A stretch of DNA of 49,081 bases, from NCBI GenBank assembly GCA_937896505.1, contig CALBNP010000152.1:1-49081 (forward strand), written 5' to 3'. The notes under the pieces are model-generated. The model saw nothing but the letters and a program-made list of their open reading frames with translations. It ran no database searches and was not told the origin of the DNA. Within the stretch, counting starts at the first letter, position 1; each line of letters opens with the position of its first letter. Source of the stretch: an uncultured Bacteroidales bacterium. GTDB taxonomy: Bacteria; Bacteroidota; Bacteroidia; Bacteroidales; F082. Shown piece after piece: positions 43,401 through 49,081 of this stretch. The translations under genes and the position numbers were made by a program.

Positions 43401-44608
43401 TCAATGTCGGCCTCAACGACGAACTCGTCGAAGCCATCGCCACCGACCCCGCCAAAGCATGGACGGTGTGGGACAGCTACCGCCGGTTGCTGCAAAGCTG
43501 GGGCATGGCCAAAGGCATTGAGCGCGACGTGTTCGACGACGAAATTAACACCTTCAAGCAAAACACCAACATCACGCAGAAAGCCGATTTCAGCGTGAGC
43601 CAAATGCGCGAACTGGCCTATGCCTACAAGCAAATACTTGAAAGACACGACGTTGTTTTCGAACAAGACCTTTTCAAACAGCTCATCGCCTGCATCAACA
43701 TGGTGTTCGACTCATGGAACTCCGACCGTGCATTGGCCTACCGCCGTCACCTCGGCATCTCCGAAAACTGGGGCACTGCCGTCATCGTGCAACAGATGAT
43801 TTTCGGCAACCGCTGCGAGACCTCTGGCACCGGCGTGGTGTTCACCCAAAACCCACACCGCGAGCGTCCTGGCGTTCACCTTTATGGCGACTTCACCCTA
43901 CGCAGCCAAGGCGAAGACATCGTCGGTGGATTGGTGAAGCCTTTGCCGATAGGCGAAACCCAACGCAAGGCCGCCAACCTCGAAGGTCCGTCGATGCAAA
44001 CCGCCCTACCTGAAATCTACAAGAAGATTTACAGCATCGCCAAGGAACTCACTGAAAATTTGGGATATAGCCCGCAAGAAATGGAATTTACTTTTGAGAG
44101 CGACAATCCCGACGACTTCCGCATCTTGCAGATTCGTGACCAAGACCTAAAGCTGGAAGACGAGATGAATGCCTTTGTGCAATCGCCCGAAGAGATGAAC
44201 CAAATTGGTAGAGGCATGGGCATCGGTGGCGGTGCCTTGAATGGATTGGCAGCTTTCAATCCACAGCAAATCAACGAATTGAGAAAGACACACAGCGACA
44301 GCAACATCATTTTGGTGCGTCCCGACACCGTTCCCGACGACATCAGCATGATTTTCGACTGCGACGGACTGCTCACAGCCCGCGGCGGTGCCACTTCACA
44401 CGCTGCAGTCACGGCAGTGCGCTTGGGCAAAGTCAGCGTGGTGAGTTGCGACGGATTGGAAGTGGATGTCAGCGACGAATTTGGCAGCCTCAACGGGCAC
44501 CCGCTACAGATGGGCGACGAAATCGCCATCGACGGCAACCTCGGCCTCGTCTATCTCGGCCAATACGCCACCGAGAAAATGAAAGTCGGAAAGGGATACA
44601 ATTATTGA
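40466..44608 (+). CDS. Large PPDK/PEP synthase-like dikinase without a PEP/pyruvate barrel
   Basis: The 1380-residue protein has two parts. Residues ~1-880 are soluble, mostly helical, charged and not recognised. Residues ~885-1235 form a PPDK-type ATP-grasp domain (VFIGNKANNLKNLYLHGMPVPPGFVITT; SVRSGTAISMPGAMDTFLNVGL from ~961; GTGVVFTQNPHRERPGVHLYGDF). Residues ~1270-1375 are the swivelling phospho-His domain with His1312 in ARGGATSHAAVTA. The chain then stops: the ~350-residue PEP/pyruvate TIM barrel of true PPDK or PEP synthase is missing. The acceptor of the second phosphate is therefore unknown. It could be a small molecule, as in rifampin phosphotransferase or glucan dikinases, or a separate subunit. 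The start at 40466 follows from the promoter. Confidence 0.85.
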   Translation: MESTFKSQALEANLAQTRYKDIFIPTEHQQFIDLSVKYFGINKRAKECITEYHHPLSNHTFVTEELRKMLLDDFWFYTRDDIPETALSLPLEMMHSLLKPEISLKLRLSIVVTLMEFVDMVMAKSPKHRHLITLVFNILNDSFEANKDCMILASKHAARYLGRAAADGQFCQSASDLLHHILHENYSFWQSTSQVEDWIESKSDILSETEISDVQQEIGKPYFDGLNAQLDAASSWEMLSDLPNYEQIAKQFMESDKAFPHFITKFHFVFFLLHLPGMENQRERLIWNMDRMLREAVDELEQNELIPFIDTIFELAEELRHDYMSAVLDFQLTLGKKIIDVDQTELKEIVNYFEKKLIAFGFVTPGKVFVGEDWQLSVDENHIKNIRVWLELIEHSKHPMEKLLSSLIVNLKLGGIFLSDTDLFQREITKILNSNITPYYKKVKQLTRIFPVYFNEIGAEGEIRNVTTNMDEISGRQDKLVHFLRKQVHTESNNTLIGLTLNVFKFWSDGIVDNLRPILPNNVFDSIDTSSEWFTYIHAITVKMSEISCLDPEDLLMLSRDDFDKLIVRSEEKLEIDTTIAERERARLMDIKDLYASLREKYSFESVNIFNSLRSYSFIPDQDVDEFEKAYKSKDFGKSLTLIYAFMDKLKTIIFNPETSEGWENIYHKRHIAIGIPSMYGTYRENKFEAMGLTFRLERVATQLMEKVVQSINLEYISERTLNQIYTILEYFRNGLELDGITNQSLNSKLAMLRYSLTSRSFSFAQYINIFQFIAEDVRRIIIKYFLKSYEYPLKVVIPQLFDPEGQLNERELASLITRKSEEFHRDLLSDAFLMQPLDNFIARILKSLRTMENTLNPKLISDIMTYNSEMLISPFWERTPKMDNQVFIGNKANNLKNLYLHGMPVPPGFVITTETFRRNETINTIPELRTEIHGMIRQYINELENITGRKFDDADAPLLISVRSGTAISMPGAMDTFLNVGLNDELVEAIATDPAKAWTVWDSYRRLLQSWGMAKGIERDVFDDEINTFKQNTNITQKADFSVSQMRELAYAYKQILERHDVVFEQDLFKQLIACINMVFDSWNSDRALAYRRHLGISENWGTAVIVQQMIFGNRCETSGTGVVFTQNPHRERPGVHLYGDFTLRSQGEDIVGGLVKPLPIGETQRKAANLEGPSMQTALPEIYKKIYSIAKELTENLGYSPQEMEFTFESDNPDDFRILQIRDQDLKLEDEMNAFVQSPEEMNQIGRGMGIGGGALNGLAAFNPQQINELRKTHSDSNIILVRPDTVPDDISMIFDCDGLLTARGGATSHAAVTAVRLGKVSVVSCDGLEVDVSDEFGSLNGHPLQMGDEIAIDGNLGLVYLGQYATEKMKVGKGYNY

Positions 44609-44615
44609 TGCAAAT

Positions 44616-44634
44616 CAGCACCCCGAAGGTGCTG
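44616..44634. repeat. Short hairpin just after the PPDK-like gene
   Basis: CAGCACC (44616-44622) pairs with GGTGCTG (44628-44634) with a 5-nt loop, eight bases after the stop. It lacks a T-run, so it may be an imperfect terminator or part of the repeat island that follows. Confidence 0.5.
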
Positions 44635-44759
44635 TCTATCGCATTCCAAGACCCTCGCCGTACTCCAATCGTTATTTGTAACAACCTGACACACAGCTCG
44701 TCCAATTCCTTGGATTGGATGAGCATTGAGCGAAGAATGAGCAAGCATTGGACGAAGTA

Positions 44760-44779
44760 GGGAGCGGGTATAGGGCGGG
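44760..44779 (+). other. Canonical G-quadruplex motif
   Basis: Four GGG runs at 44760-44762, 44766-44768, 44773-44775 and 44777-44779 are separated by AGC, TATA and C. A GGGG at 44789-44792 could act as a spare run. It lies in the gene-free island, 150 bases after the PPDK-like gene. Confidence 0.6.
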
Positions 44780-44823
44780 TATGGTTTTGGGGAGCTTTAG
44801 GGCCTAAGTGGGCCAGTTGCTGC

Positions 44824-44940
44824 TGGCAGTGGCTCACGGCACTGCAATATCTCTGCCGCCCTTACAGGGCTTCGCAAAGTCCCGTAGGGACGACAGAGAT
44901 TTAGCAGGCGGTGGAGCACAGCGGAACCCCTGCCACTACC
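44824..44940. repeat. Predicted three-way-junction element
   Basis: A closing stem ATCTCTG (44849-44855) with CAGAGAT (44894-44900) encloses two hairpins: GCCCT/AGGGC (44858-44870) and GTCCC/GGGAC (44879-44891). An outer pairing GGCAGTGGC (44825-44833) with GCCACTACC (44932-44940) extends it. No coding potential is seen. I recall similar 'ccttacagggc / gtcccgtagggac' intergenic repeats in other Bacteroidales, but could not check. Confidence 0.6.
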
Positions 44941-45041
44941 GGCAAGCGGACTGCCGCTTCGCGTCATCGCGAACGAAATGAAGCGAACCAGGAAAACAGC
45001 TTCTGACAAACTGAAACTTTGCAATTCTTTGATTACTTGCC

Positions 45042-45310
45042 GTCTAGATTGTTTCGTCGTGCCTCCTCGCAATGACGTTCCACGTCTTGTCAATTTTCCA
45101 CTTTTAGCTATTGTCGCAAACTTTCCGCCTAGATTGCTTCGTGCCTCGCAATGACTGTTAGTCTAGATTGCTTCGTCGTGCCTCCTCGCAATGACGTTCC
45201 ACGTCTTGTCGATTTTCCACTTTTAGCTATTGTCGCAAACTTTCCGCCTAGATTGCTTCGTGCCTCGCAATGACTGTTAGTCTAGATTGCTTCGTCGTGC
45301 CTCCTCGCAA
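45042..45310. repeat. 119-bp tandem repeat, about 2.25 copies
   Basis: Copies start at 45042, 45161 and 45280 (partial). Each full unit contains two TAGATTGCTTCGT...TCGCAATGAC blocks, in which ATTGC can pair with GCAAT, separated by a unique segment ending in TTGTCGCAAACTTTCCGCC. The two full copies differ at only a few positions. The segment 44941-45041 holds a related inverted block (GTCATCGCGAACG). Confidence 0.85.
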
Positions 45311-45402
45311 ATCGAAGATTCGACGATACGAAGTGAGTCAATGACCCGAGGCGTGTGTGGGGGCGAAGCCCAGGCTGATGAGCGCTAGCGAAGAAGCCTG
45401 AA

Positions 45403-45728
45403 AGATTGGTTAGCGATAAGCCATCCCAACTTTTTCTGCGTCCATATTTGTTTTAGATTTGTGAAAGATTAGTTTCCCCAAAATAGATTGGTTGGCGATA
45501 AGCCGCCCCGACTTTCCTGCATCCCTATTTGTTTTAGATTTGTGAAAGATTAGTTTCCCCAAAATAGATTGGTTAGCGATAAGCCATCCCAACTTTTTCT
45601 GCGCCCATATTTGTTTTAGATTTGTGAAAGATTAGTTTCCCAAAAATAGATTGGTTGGCGATAAGCCGCCCCGACTCTCCTGCATCCCTATTTGTTTTAG
45701 ATTTGTGGAAAATTTGTTTCCGAAAAAA
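45403..45728. repeat. A-B-A-B tandem array of 82-bp units
   Basis: Four units start at 45403, 45485, 45566 and 45648. Units 1 and 3 share TTAGCGATAAGCCATCCC, and units 2 and 4 share TTGGCGATAAGCCGCCCC, with matching differences further on. The true period is therefore a 163-bp dimer repeated twice. All contain TTTGTTTTAGATTTGTG. The array ends 16 bases from the GT9 stop codon (minus strand). The stretch 45311-45402 carries only small hairpins such as GGGCGAAGCCC. Confidence 0.85.
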
Positions 45729-45744
45729 AGCATTTGGTTCAAAC

Positions 45745-46749
45745 CTACTCGAAATACTTGCTCACCTTTTTCACAATCATTTCTGGCGTGATGCCTCTCA
45801 TGCAGGCATAGTCGCCACGAAGACAAGGCTTGTTGCCATACACCGAACATGGGCGGCAAGGCATGTCAAGTTGCACACAATCAGTGTCTTTTTGGTGCCA
45901 ACCCAAGAAACCAGCGTAAGGATGTGTGCCGCCCCAAACAGAGACCACAGGCGTACCGACCAACGATGCCAAATGCATATTGGCCGAGTCCATGGTGAGC
46001 ATGACATCCAGTTGCTGCATCATGGCAATCTCGCCTGCCAAGTCGAACTCGCTGTGGGCGATATAAGTGTTTTCGTGCCTATAACACATGTCGGAAAGCA
46101 CTTGTTTCTCTTCGAATCCACCGCCGAAAAGAAGCACATTCACTTTCTTCGACAACATTTCAACCACCTCTTCCATCATCTCAAGAGGATAAGCTTTGGC
46201 TTCGTGCTTGGCGAAAGGCGCAATGCCCACCCAATGCTCGCCTGGCTTATGGGGAACCTCTTCGAAACGGCGAAAATCAAGGCCTTTGAAATCAACTTTC
46301 ACGGGAAATCCCAATCTTTCCAGCACCTTGGCATAACGCTCAAACGAAGTGGCTTGTTGGGTCAGAATCTTGTTTTTCTGTCGGGTAAGTCTTTTCTTGC
46401 CTTTGCGGCCTTTATCGATATGCGCAACTTTCTTTCCTGCCAAGGCAAAGCGGAAACGCAGCCATTGCGAGCGCAAGACATCGTGAAAATCAGCAATGTA
46501 ATCGAAATCCTTATACTGTATTTCGCGCAAAAGGCGATTCAATCCGCCGATGCCTTTGTGCCGACCATTCAAATCGGCAGCAATGAAATGCACATTGTCG
46601 GGAAGCAAGACAAACATCGGCTCGCACATCTCGCGACTGAGCACTGTGATGTCCAAATCGGGATATTGCACAGCCAAATCGTGGACAACGGGCACAGTCA
46701 TGGCCACATCGCCCAAAGCCGAGAACCTTATGACGAGTAACTTCTTCAA
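45745..46749 (-). CDS. GT9 family (heptosyltransferase-like) glycosyltransferase
   Basis: The 334-residue GT-B protein has the GT9 start LLVIRFSALGDVAMTVPVVHDL and the donor-site segment LTMDSANMHLASLVGTPVVSVWGGTHPYAGF. WVGIAPFAKHEAKAYP is the usual central motif. The C-terminal part contains a Cys-rich stretch (MPCRPCSVYGNKPCLRGDYACMRGI) common in Bacteroidota members. It probably adds heptose or another sugar to the lipopolysaccharide core at the inner membrane. Its ATG overlaps the end of the DUF4254 gene by 4 bases, so the two are coupled. An 82-bp tandem repeat array starts directly after its stop. Confidence 0.9.
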   Translation of the reverse strand: MKKLLVIRFSALGDVAMTVPVVHDLAVQYPDLDITVLSREMCEPMFVLLPDNVHFIAADLNGRHKGIGGLNRLLREIQYKDFDYIADFHDVLRSQWLRFRFALAGKKVAHIDKGRKGKKRLTRQKNKILTQQATSFERYAKVLERLGFPVKVDFKGLDFRRFEEVPHKPGEHWVGIAPFAKHEAKAYPLEMMEEVVEMLSKKVNVLLFGGGFEEKQVLSDMCYRHENTYIAHSEFDLAGEIAMMQQLDVMLTMDSANMHLASLVGTPVVSVWGGTHPYAGFLGWHQKDTDCVQLDMPCRPCSVYGNKPCLRGDYACMRGITPEMIVKKVSKYFE

Positions 46750-47354
46750 GACTTCTGTCCGTAAAGCACGGGGTTAAGGTTAGGGTCGTTATACATCTTC
46801 ATCTGCTTATACACCTTCATCACCTTGCGGCCCGCCTCATAGTCGGCAAGCAGCTGGTCGATGGCAGCGGTGAGGTCGGCATCCTGTTCGGTCAGCACGT
46901 TGAGTTTTGCCTGACATTGTGCCCTATGCTCAGCACTGACATCCGTGCGGTCAACCTCGACTTGCATGTGATAAATCTTGAGTTGCAGGATAGAGAGCCT
47001 ATCCACCGCCCACGCAGGGCTTTCGGTGTTGATGGCCGCATCGTCGTCGTGATTCAAATTGTGATATTTGTCCCAGAAATAGCTGTCGATGCGTTCCACA
47101 AGGTCGGTGCGGTCTTGGTTGGAGCGGTCGATGCGGCGTTTGAGGGCCAAGGCTTCCACGGGATTGATGTTAGGGTCGCGGATGATGTCTTCCAGATGCC
47201 ACTGCACGGTGTCGATCCAGTTCTTGAGATAAAGGCACGCCTCGATGCTCTGGGCCGGATAGGGATTGCAGATGGGCGTATCTACATTGTCGGTCTTGTG
47301 GTAATCGGCAATGGCCTCGTTGAAGATATGGTTGGCTAATTCGGTGAAAGTCAT
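46746..47354 (-). CDS. DUF4254 protein
   Basis: The 202-residue, all-helical, soluble protein (MTFTELANHIFNEAIADYHK, NWIDTVQWHLEDIIRDPNINPVEALALKRRIDRSNQDRTDLVE, WAVDRLSILQLKIYHM) matches the Bacteroidota DUF4254 family, whose function is unknown. It is coupled to the GT9 gene by a 4-base overlap, suggesting a role in lipopolysaccharide assembly (inference). The start at 47354 is chosen because further upstream codons translate a simple GGTGATGG repeat and the terminator of the aminotransferase gene. Confidence 0.85.
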   Translation of the reverse strand: MTFTELANHIFNEAIADYHKTDNVDTPICNPYPAQSIEACLYLKNWIDTVQWHLEDIIRDPNINPVEALALKRRIDRSNQDRTDLVERIDSYFWDKYHNLNHDDDAAINTESPAWAVDRLSILQLKIYHMQVEVDRTDVSAEHRAQCQAKLNVLTEQDADLTAAIDQLLADYEAGRKVMKVYKQMKMYNDPNLNPVLYGQKS

Positions 47355-47392
47355 GTTAGTGGTGATGGGTGAATGATGATGGGTTATGGGTG

Positions 47393-47436
47393 AAAAAAAA
47401 GAATCGGACACTTCGACTCCGCTCAGTGCCCGATTC
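47393..47436 (-). terminator. Terminator of the aminotransferase gene, built on the hairpin repeat
   Basis: A 12-bp stem (47401-47412 with 47425-47436, one mismatch) and, on the minus strand, an eight-T run at 47393-47400. The 12-nt loop is TCGACTCCGCTC on the plus strand, identical to the loop of the intergenic hairpin repeat at 6114-6125. Confidence 0.88.
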
Positions 47437-47446
47437 GTAAGGTTTA

Positions 47447-48655
47447 TCAATGCAGTTTGGCCAAGGCGGCCTTAATACGCTTGACGGCTTCGATGAGCTT
47501 GTCTTCGGAAGTGGCATACGACAGACGGATGCAGTCGTCGTTACCGAAGGCCTTACCTGCCACGCAAGCCACATGGGCATTGTAGAGCAGATACATGCAG
47601 AGGTCGTCGCTGCCGGTGATGGTGGTCTCGCCATCGGTCTTTCCGTAGTACGACTTCACTTCTGGGAACACATAGAAGGCACCCGAAGGCATGTTGCACT
47701 TCACGCCAGGAATTTCGTTCAGCATGTCGTGGAGCATGTCGCGACGGCTACGGAAGGCTTTCAGCATGGCTTGGATTTCAGGCGAATTTTCAGGACTGAG
47801 TTCCATGGCTTTCAGGGCAGCGGCTTGTGCGATGGTGCAGATGCCCGAAGTGTATTGGCCTTGAATCTTGTTGGTAGCCTTCACAATAGCTTGTGGAGCA
47901 GCGATGTAGCCGATACGCCAGCCTGTCATGGCATAGCCTTTGGCGACGCCGTTGACGAGCACGAGGCGGTCTTTCAGGAATTCGAACTGACCCATGCTTT
48001 CGTGCTTGTGTTCGTATTGGATGTATTCGTAAATCTCGTCGGAGATGACGATGATGTTAGGATACTTGCGCAGCACCTCGGCGATAGCGGTGAGGTCGGC
48101 CTTGGTGAACACCGAGCCCGAAGGGTTGCAAGGCGTGTTGATGATGAAAGCCTTGGTCTTAGGAGTGATAGCGGCTTCGAGTTGTTCGGCCGTAATCTTG
48201 AAGTCGTGTTCGATGTCGGTCTTGATGATGACAGGCACGCCGCCGCCGAGCTTCACCATTTCGGGATATGACACCCAGAACGGAGCGGGGATGATGACCT
48301 CGTCGCCTTCGTTAAGGATGGCCAAGAAGGTGTTGGTGATGGCTTGCTTGGCGCCGTTGCTGATGATGATATCGGTGTCTTTATAATCCAATCCGTTGTC
48401 TCTCTTGAGTTTGGCAGCCACGGCCTTGCGCAGTGCAGGAGTGCCAGGAACGGGTGGATAGTGAGTGTCGTTGTTGTTGATGGCGTCGATGCCGGCTTGC
48501 TTGGCGGCTTCAGGGGTGTTGAAGTCGGGTTCGCCAATGCTGAGGCTGATGACGTCGATACCTTGGGCCTTGAGTTCGCGGCTCTTGTTGGTCATGGCCA
48601 AAGTTGCTGATTCAGCCATGTTGAGTACTCTGTTCGATAAAATGATTTCGCTCAT
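47447..48655 (-). CDS. aspC: Class I/II pyridoxal-phosphate aminotransferase (aspartate aminotransferase type)
   Basis: The 402-residue fold-type I PLP enzyme of the aspartate aminotransferase Ib group has SIGEPDFNTPEAAKQAGI (N-terminal substrate loop), NGAKQAITNTFLAIL (cofactor phosphate), NTPCNPSGSVF, ISDEIYEYI (Asp binding the pyridine N), catalytic Lys239 in GVAKGYAMTGWRIGY, and the C-terminal Arg in DDCIRLSYA. It should interconvert aspartate and oxaloacetate, possibly with broader specificity. No clear -7 box was seen in the 60-base A/C-rich leader. Immediately upstream lies the hairpin-octamer array. A terminator follows 11 bases downstream. Confidence 0.92.
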   Translation of the reverse strand: MSEIILSNRVLNMAESATLAMTNKSRELKAQGIDVISLSIGEPDFNTPEAAKQAGIDAINNNDTHYPPVPGTPALRKAVAAKLKRDNGLDYKDTDIIISNGAKQAITNTFLAILNEGDEVIIPAPFWVSYPEMVKLGGGVPVIIKTDIEHDFKITAEQLEAAITPKTKAFIINTPCNPSGSVFTKADLTAIAEVLRKYPNIIVISDEIYEYIQYEHKHESMGQFEFLKDRLVLVNGVAKGYAMTGWRIGYIAAPQAIVKATNKIQGQYTSGICTIAQAAALKAMELSPENSPEIQAMLKAFRSRRDMLHDMLNEIPGVKCNMPSGAFYVFPEVKSYYGKTDGETTITGSDDLCMYLLYNAHVACVAGKAFGNDDCIRLSYATSEDKLIEAVKRIKAALAKLH

Positions 48656-48715
48656 GATGTGATATTGTTGATTTGTGTATTGTTGATTTTGTTTGATTTA
48701 CGATTGGAATGGAGG

Positions 48716-49081
48716 GACAAGGGGACTTAGAGACATTTAGACTTTGTGACTTGGGGACTTTGTGACTTAGGGACTTTGTGGGATGCTGAGCGGAGCCGAA
48801 GCATTGATTTGGGGACTATGGGACTTAGGGACTTTGTGACTATGGGACTTGGGGACAGGGGGACTTTGTGGGATGCTGAGCGGAGCCGAAGCATTGATTT
48901 GGGGACTATGGGACTTAGGGACTTTGTGACTATGGGACTTGGGGACAGGGGGACTTTGTGGGATGCTGAGCGGAGCCGAAGCATTGATTTGGGGACTATG
49001 GGACTTGGGGACATTTTGACTATGGGACTTTGTGACTTAGGGACTTTGTGGGATGCTGAGCGGAGCCGAAGCATTGATTTG
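48716..49081 (-). repeat. Tandem array of 90-bp compound repeats (hairpin plus GTC-phased octamers)
   Basis: Hairpins ATGCT/AGCAT with the 12-nt loop GAGCGGAGCCGA start at 48783, 48873, 48963 and 49053, exactly 90 bases apart. Each spacing is 22 (hairpin) + 9 + seven 8-bp words + 3. Read on the minus strand, each hairpin is followed by CCC and words ending in GTC, the first always ACAAAGTC. The gene-proximal array (48716-48779) has eight words. Units 1 and 2 are identical, and unit 3 differs only in its octamers. The array runs off the window end. The leader 48656-48715 shows nothing else. Confidence 0.88.

Noticed and set aside
45368..45402. Hammerhead-ribozyme-like core (CTGATGAG, short stem, CGAAG)
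   Set aside because: The conserved A after GAA is missing. The flanking CAGGCT and AGCCTG simply pair with each other as an ordinary hairpin, so no three-stem hammerhead can form.
44609..45744. Possible small genes or RNA genes in the 1.1-kb island
   Set aside because: No frame with a plausible start, ribosome site or family likeness was found, and no tRNA-like cloverleaf with a CCA-type acceptor was seen. Only repeats are reported there.
45410..45859. Open frames reading a repeated LIANQSILGKLIFHKSKTN peptide
   Set aside because: The 81/82-bp period breaks the frame between copies and no start signal is present. This is the A-B-A-B repeat, not a gene.
48727..49074. 115-codon open frame on the minus strand with repeating LRLRSASHKVP peptide
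   Set aside because: It is only the translation of the 90-bp repeat, which stays open because 90 is divisible by three. It has no start signal, and the same peptide appears from the repeat at 5965-6171.
48716..49081. CRISPR-like regular spacing of repeats
   Set aside because: The segments between hairpins are themselves repeats rather than unique spacers, the unit is 90 bp, and no cas gene is present.

Overview
The window is a chromosomal stretch from a Bacteroidota genome, most likely an uncultured Bacteroidales from an anaerobic or gut-like habitat. Three things support this. Nearly every gene start is preceded by a TAnnTTTG-type -7 box, the Bacteroidota promoter signature. A type IX secretion (T9SS) locus (porV, porU, a second C25-peptidase paralogue and gldJ) is present together with two secreted proteins that carry type A C-terminal sorting domains. 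The housekeeping genes (rpsF-rpsR-rplI, rpsT, gapA, miaB/mtaB, murF, anmK, radC, wecB) look Bacteroidota-like. No tRNA, rRNA, CRISPR array, phage or transposase gene was seen.

Layout. 1-564: end of a T9SS cargo gene. 0.7-5.8 kb: M20 dipeptidase, SpoU-family RNA methyltransferase, DMT exporter, and a convergent MFS-GNAT pair. 5.8-9 kb: repeat-rich gap, small heat-shock protein, porin and Gate-domain membrane protein. 9.1-10.1 kb: SPFH/band-7 protein. 10.3-20.5 kb: T9SS locus, with porU, the C25 paralogue and porV on the minus strand and gldJ divergent. 20.7-23.1 kb: murF-anmK (cell wall synthesis and recycling). 23.2-24.4 kb: AAA ATPase with DUF4143. 24.5-28 kb: surface-glycan genes (flippase, methyltransferase, GT4). 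28-29.4 kb: two tandem toxin-antitoxin pairs (PIN type, then YafQ type). 29.5-32 kb: 810-residue T9SS cargo with a duplicated lectin-like domain. 32.1-36.4 kb: second SpoU methyltransferase, ribosomal operon, radC-wecB, rpsT. 36.5-40.4 kb: miaB-mtaB, gapA. 40.5-44.6 kb: a large PPDK-like dikinase without a PEP/pyruvate barrel. 44.6-45.7 kb: a 1.1-kb gene-free repeat island. 45.7-48.7 kb: GT9 and DUF4254 genes, then an aspartate-type aminotransferase. 48.7 kb to the end: a tandem repeat array.

The most unusual material is non-coding. One compound repeat has a hairpin with an invariant 12-nt loop and covarying stem, followed by CCC and an array of 8-bp words ending in GTC. It lies about 50-60 bp upstream of both hsp20 and the aminotransferase gene, in the same orientation relative to each gene. 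The same hairpin loop also caps the terminator downstream of the aminotransferase gene. A second hairpin family (GTAGAGACGCG type) is scattered between genes, and one copy supplies the stop codon of porV. The island at 44.6-45.7 kb holds a G-quadruplex motif, a predicted three-way-junction element, a 119-bp tandem repeat and an A-B-A-B array of 82-bp units. On the protein side, the best candidates for undescribed biology are the PPDK-like dikinase with a roughly 880-residue unknown N-terminal half and the second C25 protease inserted between porU and porV.
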